Assembly: GCA_036320915.1 (NCBI GenBank)
Contig: JAXBDG010000004.1
Coordinates: 1,922,001-1,986,000, forward strand
Direction of reading: 5' to 3'
DNA: 64,000 nt
DNA from: Linnemannia elongata
Lineage: Eukaryota; Mortierellomycota; Mortierellomycetes; Mortierellales; Mortierellaceae
Below, in pieces: positions 58,262 through 64,000 of the stretch. Both the position numbers and the translations under genes were made by a program. The notes below the pieces were generated by a model. That model saw nothing but the letters and a program-made list of their open reading frames with translations, did not search any database and was not told the DNA's origin. Position 1 is the stretch's first letter. Each line of letters opens with the position of its first letter.

Positions 58262-60732
58262 ATGGGCGAGAAACAAGATCTCGACGCAGAAAAGGATATC
58301 TACACCCTTGCAACGGCCAATGATGCTGGCAGCGTCATCAACCTGGATGAAGAACAACAAGAGAACTCGAGAATAGAGGCCGTCCGCCTGGGTAAGGCTT
58401 GCACTCCAATATACTCCCATTGGCGAAGCAGCCTTGTCCACTGCTCTGACCTGTTTCCTCTTTTTCATATTTCGTTGTGCAATAGTTGTACCGGTGACAG
58501 ACGATCCAGATCTCATCTGCATCACCTTCCGCTTCTGGATCCTTTCTCTCTTCTTCTCGATTATCGGCTCGGTCATCTACCAATACTACTACTTCCGTGT
58601 CGCCTCGGGTACCTTCTCCATCTACTTTGTCAACCTCGCCTCCTATGCCCTTGGTACTGCCATGGCAAAGTACCTCCCCACACGCAAGTTCACCATCAGT
58701 GGCTACTCCATGTCGCTCAATCCTGGCCCCTTTAACATTAAGGAACATGCTGTAATTGGTATTGCCGTCTCGACCGCCGCCACCTCCGCCTATGCGATTG
58801 ATATTCTTACCGTCACCGATCTGTTCCTGAAGCACAGAATCAATACCCTAGGTGCCTTCATTCTTATCTTCACTACTCAGTGTTTGGGCTACGGTATGGC
58901 TGGTGTTCTGAGGAAGTACTTAGTCTACCCTGCTGAGATGGTCTGGTGGAGCAACTTGGTCCATGTCGTCTTTTACAATGCCATGCACAACACCGACGAG
59001 TTCAAGACCAAGAAGATGATCCGCGGCTGGTCGTACATGAAGTACTTTTGGATCTTCTGCGGAGGCATGTTCCTTTGGGAGGTATGTAACAAAGAAAAAG
59101 GAACCTCGCCCTACCCTTCTGCTATACCCCTCCACATACTCTCTTACTTACAACTTTTCGTTTTTATTCTTATTTTTTATTTAGTTTGTCCCTCAGTTTC
59201 TAGCACCTATGCTTGGATTCTTCTCGTGGATCTGCTGGATCGCCCCCTTCGACTTCAACATGTGGGGAATTTTCTCGACCTACTACGGAGGGGGCGTCCT
59301 CGGTCTCTCCTTCGACTGGAACTCCATCGGTGGCTCGACCATGTGGCTCCCTCTCTCAGCCCAGCTCTGTAGTTACGGTGGTGTGATCGTCTCCTACTGG
59401 ATCATGTTGCCCATCTTTTGGGTCCTGAACACCTGGGACATGAAAAAGTTTGGTCGTCCCCTCACCCCTCGCCTGTACTTCAGTAATGGCACCCGGTTCT
59501 ACGTCCAAGATTTCCTCAACGACGATTTCTCGCTCAACGAGGACCTATATGAGGCTGCTGGTGACAAAGCCATGATGACCCCCCTCTATGCCTTAGGCTT
59601 CTTTTTCTCCTTTGTTGCCCTGGCCGCCTGTATCTCTCATGTCATTGTCTTTAACGGACATACCATCCTAAAGAGCTGGCGCACGGCTGTTGGACACAAG
59701 GACGAGGATATTCATACCAAAATGATGAGAGTCTACCCTGAGATCCCTCAACTCTGGTACGCTGGATTCTATGCCATCATGCTCGGTCTCTCGATGATGG
59801 TCTGCGAGGTCTATGGGCTCCAGCTCCCCTGGTGGGGCATGATTGTTGCCTGTGCCCTGGCATGGGTCTTGACATTGCCGATTTGTACGATGACTGCCAT
59901 CACAGGCTACGGTCCCGGGTTGAACGTCATTACAGAGCTGGTTTGCGGTTACATGCTCCCTGGAAAGCCCATCGCCAACATGGCTTTCAAGTGCTATGGT
60001 TACATGGCCATGTCTCAATGTATGACCCTCCTCTCAGACCTTAAGCTGGGCCATTACATGAAGATCCCTCCTCGTGCTATGTTTGTCTCCCAGCTCTGGG
60101 GTACAGTTGTTGGCGGTATCTTCAACTATATCACCATGATCACCATCATCGACGCACAGCGCCCTTACCTCGATGGTACCCAAGATGACCCTGCTGGCCT
60201 TTGGACCGGTGCCGGACCCAACATCTTCTGGGGCTCCGCCCAGATCTTTGGCGCGCTCGGTCCGCAGCGCATGTTCAACTCTGACGGCCAGTACGGTTAC
60301 GCCTACTACGGTTTCCTCATCGGTGCCGTCCTCCCCATCATCCTCTGGGCCCTCTCCAAGAAATGGCCCACCATCCCCTGGCACAAGGTCAACATCTCGA
60401 TCATCGCCGGAGGCATGGGCGGCTTCCCCAACGGCTTCGTCACCGGTGTCACCGGCTCCGTTATCGTCTGTCTCGTTTGGCAGCTCTGGCTCTACAGATA
60501 CCACAAAAACTGGTGGTCAAAGTACACCTTCATCCTCTCGGCTGCCCTCGACACGGGGGCAGCATTTACGGGGCTCTTTTTGTTTGTGTTCATCTCTGGC
60601 GGTATCAGTGACAAGCTGAGATTTGATGCTCCTAGTTGGTGGGGCAATTATGTCTTCCCGGATGGTAATGGCGAGTTCTTTGGAATCGATCGGTGTGGAT
60701 CTTCTGGTAACTGGACTGGTGGTCGTCCTTAG
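58262..60732 (+). CDS. OPT-family oligopeptide transporter, copy 2
   Basis: Exons 58262-58391, 58486-59081 and 59185-60732 give 757 aa. Exons 1 and 2 are exactly the same length as in copy 1 (130 and 596 bases), so the genes arose by tandem duplication. It keeps SLNPGPFNIKEH, LRKYLVYPAEMVWW, PGKPIANMAFKCYGYMAMSQ and KIPPRAMF. Differences cluster in the N-terminus, the loop after the WLP span (RPLTPRLYFSNGTRF) and the C-terminal tail. All membrane spans appear intact, with no frameshift. It is probably functional, with a substrate range that may differ from its neighbours. Confidence 0.96.
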
Positions 60733-60949
60733 CATTTTTTTTTTTCAATTCTTAGCAGATAGACACACATTCAATTATTATTTTAATATCATCTCGTTGT
60801 TGAAGGCGCAGAAAGAAGCAAAAATAATGTGTGTGCCTAAATTTTGATCCCTAACCATTCACGGGAAATGATATGATAGATTGCGGCCTTATATAAAACC
60901 GATCACTTATGAGCTGATTGCGCCTTTGTACGCCACAACTGTCGCTTAC

Positions 60950-60977
60950 TTATGCCTGGTTGCTTATGCCTGGTCGC
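60950..60977. repeat. 14-bp tandem duplication
   Basis: TTATGCCTGGTTGC is directly followed by TTATGCCTGGTCGC, with one mismatch. It lies about 940 bases upstream of OPT3 and might be a duplicated regulatory site. Confidence 0.8.
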
Positions 60978-61758
60978 AATGTCCTGCCGGTCACTATCGA
61001 GGCATAATAGATAGACAACAGAACACTAGCGCAGGAGTATGTTTTAGTTGTAGAGAGTACCTATAGCCCACGGCAATACTCTCCGTCGGTATTAATTCTA
61101 CATACAAGTGTGGACTCTCGTATACTTTGTCCTAGAAAGAGAAAGAGAGAGAGAGAGAGTGTGTGTGTGTACGTGGGTGAGAGATAAAGAGGAAGCCAAT
61201 GGGATTTCACTTCCGTTTGCTTGAGTAAAAGAAAAGGGGAACTGTGTTACTCGTTTGCATCAAAAGTGTTGCTGATGGGAACAGACGGATAAACAGCCGC
61301 ATGGTGCGATTGGATGAGAGAAGAGGATTCAATTTTTTTCCTGACACGCTTGCTTGTGTTGATGTACCCCTAGCATGGTTAGAGTTTGATGGCAGCTGGA
61401 TGGCCTTTCCCTTTTCTGGATCCAACCGGATGTGCTCTCCATGGACTCCTTCTCTCCATCCCTTGCAGGACGGACGGATATGGGAGTATGAGTGGTGGTG
61501 TACCTCTTTATTGTACATCCATCTACGTCTGCCTCCTTTTTTTTTTTTACCCTGCTTTGCTAGTATCTACTACTGCTTCGGACTATCCATGCGAAGGTGG
61601 GAAAAACAAAAGAGCAAGGGTCGTCCTCTACGACCAAATGGTACGTCGCTGTCCTCATTCGTTGTTCTACCCTCGTGCACTTTGCAGCTAACAAACAACA
61701 ATGCCCATTCGCTTTCCTTCACCCTTTCAATGGCAATTGTAGGAGTATCTGATATTAA

Positions 61759-61766
61759 TATAAAAG
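61759..61766 (+). promoter_or_regulatory. TATA box of OPT3
   Basis: TATAAAAG stands 150 bases upstream of the OPT3 ATG and is followed by a C/T-rich leader. Of the three copies this has the best-placed TATA consensus. Confidence 0.55.
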
Positions 61767-61915
61767 CAGGAGTGACCTTATCCTTTTTTTTGTCTCCCTG
61801 TCTACCTTCCTCTGAAGAACACAGGCCTTCCTCTTCCCCTCCTCCCTTCCCTCCTCTTCCTCTCACCCTTTATTCCTCTCATTCTGCTATAAACACACGT
61901 TGTTCATCTTACAGC

Positions 61916-64000
61916 ATGGACGAAAGGCAGAACCCCGAGTCCGAGAAGAACATCTACCAGCTCGAGAAAGAGTATGCGGGCCAGACTGTGGACCTAAATG
62001 AAGACGAACCTGAAAACTCCAAGATCGAAGCCGTCCGTCTAGGTATGCCCACTTTGGGCAATCCTTTTTTTTTAGCCAGCAACTACATATGAATTACCCT
62101 CCGCTTCATACCAGTCTGACCATATTTTTTTTCATGCCCACCCTTCGTCTTTTTCTTACTTCGTCGCACAGTTGTGCCTCTCGCTGATGACCCAACCTTG
62201 GTCTGCATCACCTTCCGCTTCTGGATCCTCTCTCTCTTCTTCTCCATCATCGGCTCGGTCATCAACGAATACTACTACTTCCGTGTCAACTATGGCACCT
62301 TCTCCATCTACTTTGTCAACCTCGCTTCCTACGCTCTCGGTACCGGAATGGCCCGTGTCCTGCCGACCAACAAACTCACCATTGGAGGCTATTCCATGTC
62401 ATTCAACTCAGGGCCTTTTAATATTAAGGAGCATACTGTCATTGGTATTGCGGTTTCGACAGCCTCCACAGTCGCGTATGCGACTGATATCTTGGCCGTT
62501 ACGGATCTGTTCCTAAGCCATCGGATTAATGCATTGGGGTCTATTGTACTTATTATTACGACTCAGTGTTTGGGGTATGGGATGGCTGGCGTGTTGAGGA
62601 AGTACTTAGTCTACCCGGCGGAGATGGTCTGGTGGGGCAATTTGGTCCAGGTTGTGTTCTATAACGCTATCCATAATACCGACGAGTTCAAGACCAAGAA
62701 GATGATCTGCGGGTGGTCGTATATGAAGTACTTCTGGGTCTTCTGTGGAGGCATGTTCCTCTGGGAGGTATGTGTACTCTTCATTTCAGTTGCTGTTCAT
62801 CCTTACTTGGAGATGGCCAATTTTATTTACTACGCATGCTAATATTTAGTATTTCGTTTTTTTTTCTTATTTTCATCACTGGATATTATCCTCCTTAGTT
62901 CGTTCCTCAGTTCTTGGCGCCAATGTTCGTGTTCTTCGACTGGATCTGTTGGATCTCTCCCTTCAACATGGACATCGGCAGTTTGTTTAACTCTTACACC
63001 GGTCCCGGAATCCTCTCCCTCTCTTTTGACTGGACCTCGATCGGTGGCGCGACCATGTGGCTCCCTCTGTCGGCCCAACTCTGCAACTATGGTGGTGTCA
63101 TCCTGTCGTACTGGATCATCCTCCCCATCCTTTGGCTCACTAATACCCTTGGTGCAAAGTCCTTTGGTGAGCCTCTTACCGCCGCACTCTACTACACCAA
63201 CGGGACCTATTTCGACATTGAGCCGTACCTGAATGACGATCTCTCGCTGAACGAGACGCTCTATGAGGCTGGACCCCCAGTGACCATGACGCCTATGTAC
63301 GCCCTCGGGTTCTTTTACTCATTCGTCGCCCTGGCTGGTTGTGTCTCCCACATCGTGTGCTTCAACGGCGCCGACATCATGAGGTCTTGGAAGGCAGCGG
63401 TGGGCAGCGACGACGAGGACATCCATACGAAGATCATGCGAACCTACCCCGAGGTGCCCCAACTCTGGTACGCGGCCTTCTACATCGTCATGCTGGGTCT
63501 CTCGATGATGGTCTGTGAAGTCTATGGCCTCCAACTCCCCTGGTGGGGCCTCCTTGTCGCCTGCGCTCTCGCTTGGCTCCTCACCCTCCCGATCTGTGCC
63601 ATGGCCGCCATCACCGGTTTCAACCCCGGCCTGAACGTCATCACCGAGCTCATATGTGGATTCATGCTCCCCGGGAAACCCATCGCCAACATGGCTTTCA
63701 AGTGCTATGGTTACATGGCCATGTCTCAGTGTATGACCCTCCTCTCAGACCTCAAACTGGGCCACTACATGAAAATCCCCCCACGGGCCATGTTCGTCTC
63801 TCAGTTCTGGGGCGCGGTCGTCGGAGGCATTTTCAATTACATCACCATGCTTGTCATCGTCGACGCTCACCGCGACGTCCTCATCTCCCCTGACGGCGAC
63901 CCTGCTGGCGTTTGGGCTGGCAACAACCCCAAGATCTTTTGGGGATCCGCCCAGATCTATGGCGCCCTTGGCCCACAACGGATGTTCAGCTCTGCAGGCG
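61916..64000 (+). CDS. OPT-family oligopeptide transporter, copy 3 (3' end beyond window)
   Basis: Exons 61916-62042, 62172-62767 and 62899 to the window end give 608 residues with no stop; about 150 more are expected from the sister genes. Intron positions and phases match copies 1 and 2, and exon 2 is again 596 bases. KIPPRAMF and PGKPIANMAFKCYGYMAMSQ are intact. The NPG motif, however, reads FNSGPFNIKEH, so the Pro is replaced by Ser. The region after the second intron is the most diverged (FDWICWISPFNMDIGSLFNS), and the loop LTAALYYTNGTYF differs too. The reading frame is open throughout, so it looks like a functional, diverged paralogue rather than a pseudogene. Confidence 0.95.

Larger units (their letters stand above)
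60733..61915. other. OPT2-OPT3 spacer and OPT3 promoter
   Basis: 1.18 kb without a gene. It holds a 14-bp tandem duplication (60950-60977), a GA/GT microsatellite near 61138-61172 and the OPT3 TATA box at 61759. A C/T-rich leader follows. The ORF at 61244-62092 spans promoter and exon 1 and is not a separate gene. Confidence 0.6.

Noticed and set aside
61244..61915. Long ORF running from the OPT3 promoter into exon 1
   Set aside because: It crosses the TATA box and a C/T-rich leader. The sister genes start at the position equivalent to 61916.

Overview
The window looks like a nuclear contig from an early-diverging, filamentous fungus, most likely Mucoromycota and probably Mortierellales. The reasons are compact genes rich in short GT-AG introns, fungal-type proteins (Eaf3, Mrp51, a CsbD-like protein, OPT transporters), and a queuine tRNA-ribosyltransferase, which ascomycete yeasts lack. 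The exact taxon is inference. I found 25 protein-coding genes. For almost all of them I worked out exon joins whose phases close into one reading frame. I saw no rRNA, tRNA, CRISPR array or complete transposon.

Layout. 1-1721 has no gene and is low-complexity. Genes then follow: TRM8 (-), EAF3/MRG15 (+), a 1331-aa DENN+C1 protein (+), a Phm8/Sdt1-like HAD phosphatase (+), a DHHC palmitoyltransferase (+), COX4 (-), mitochondrial uL16 (-), a seven-knuckle CNBP/Gis2 protein (+) and an unrecognised 575-aa protein (-). Next come a repeat cluster of hairpins (24.1-24.65 kb), RPS0/uS2 (+), SPT16 (-) divergent from a GNAT acetyltransferase (+), and a divergent pair of RING-H2 membrane proteins (32.8-37.3 kb). 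They are followed by an EEF1A-lysine-methyltransferase-like gene (-), BUD13 (+), mitochondrial ERA GTPase (-), queuine TGT (+), ARP1 (+), Mrp51 (-), a CsbD-like gene (+) and an HSL-type esterase (+). A 3.3-kb gene-poor stretch leads to three tandem OPT oligopeptide-transporter genes, the last cut by the window end.

Functional themes. Four genes serve mitochondria (COX4, MRPL16, ERA, MRP51). Several act on RNA or translation (TRM8, TGT, BUD13, RPS0, CNBP, EEF1A-KMT) or on chromatin (EAF3, SPT16). The rest concern membrane traffic or protein turnover (DENN, DHHC, two RING-H2, ARP1). They are mostly housekeeping genes and do not form one pathway. The OPT array is the one clear family expansion.

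Most worth a second look: (1) four hairpin elements at 24.1-24.65 kb, arranged as a duplicated dimer with paired-arm substitutions; (2) an apparent 2-base micro-exon in the HAD gene; (3) the unrecognised 575-aa gene; (4) OPT3, where the NPG motif kept by its two neighbours has become NSG; (5) a C1 zinc finger lying between the DENN halves; (6) a shared intron position inside the RING of two divergent genes.
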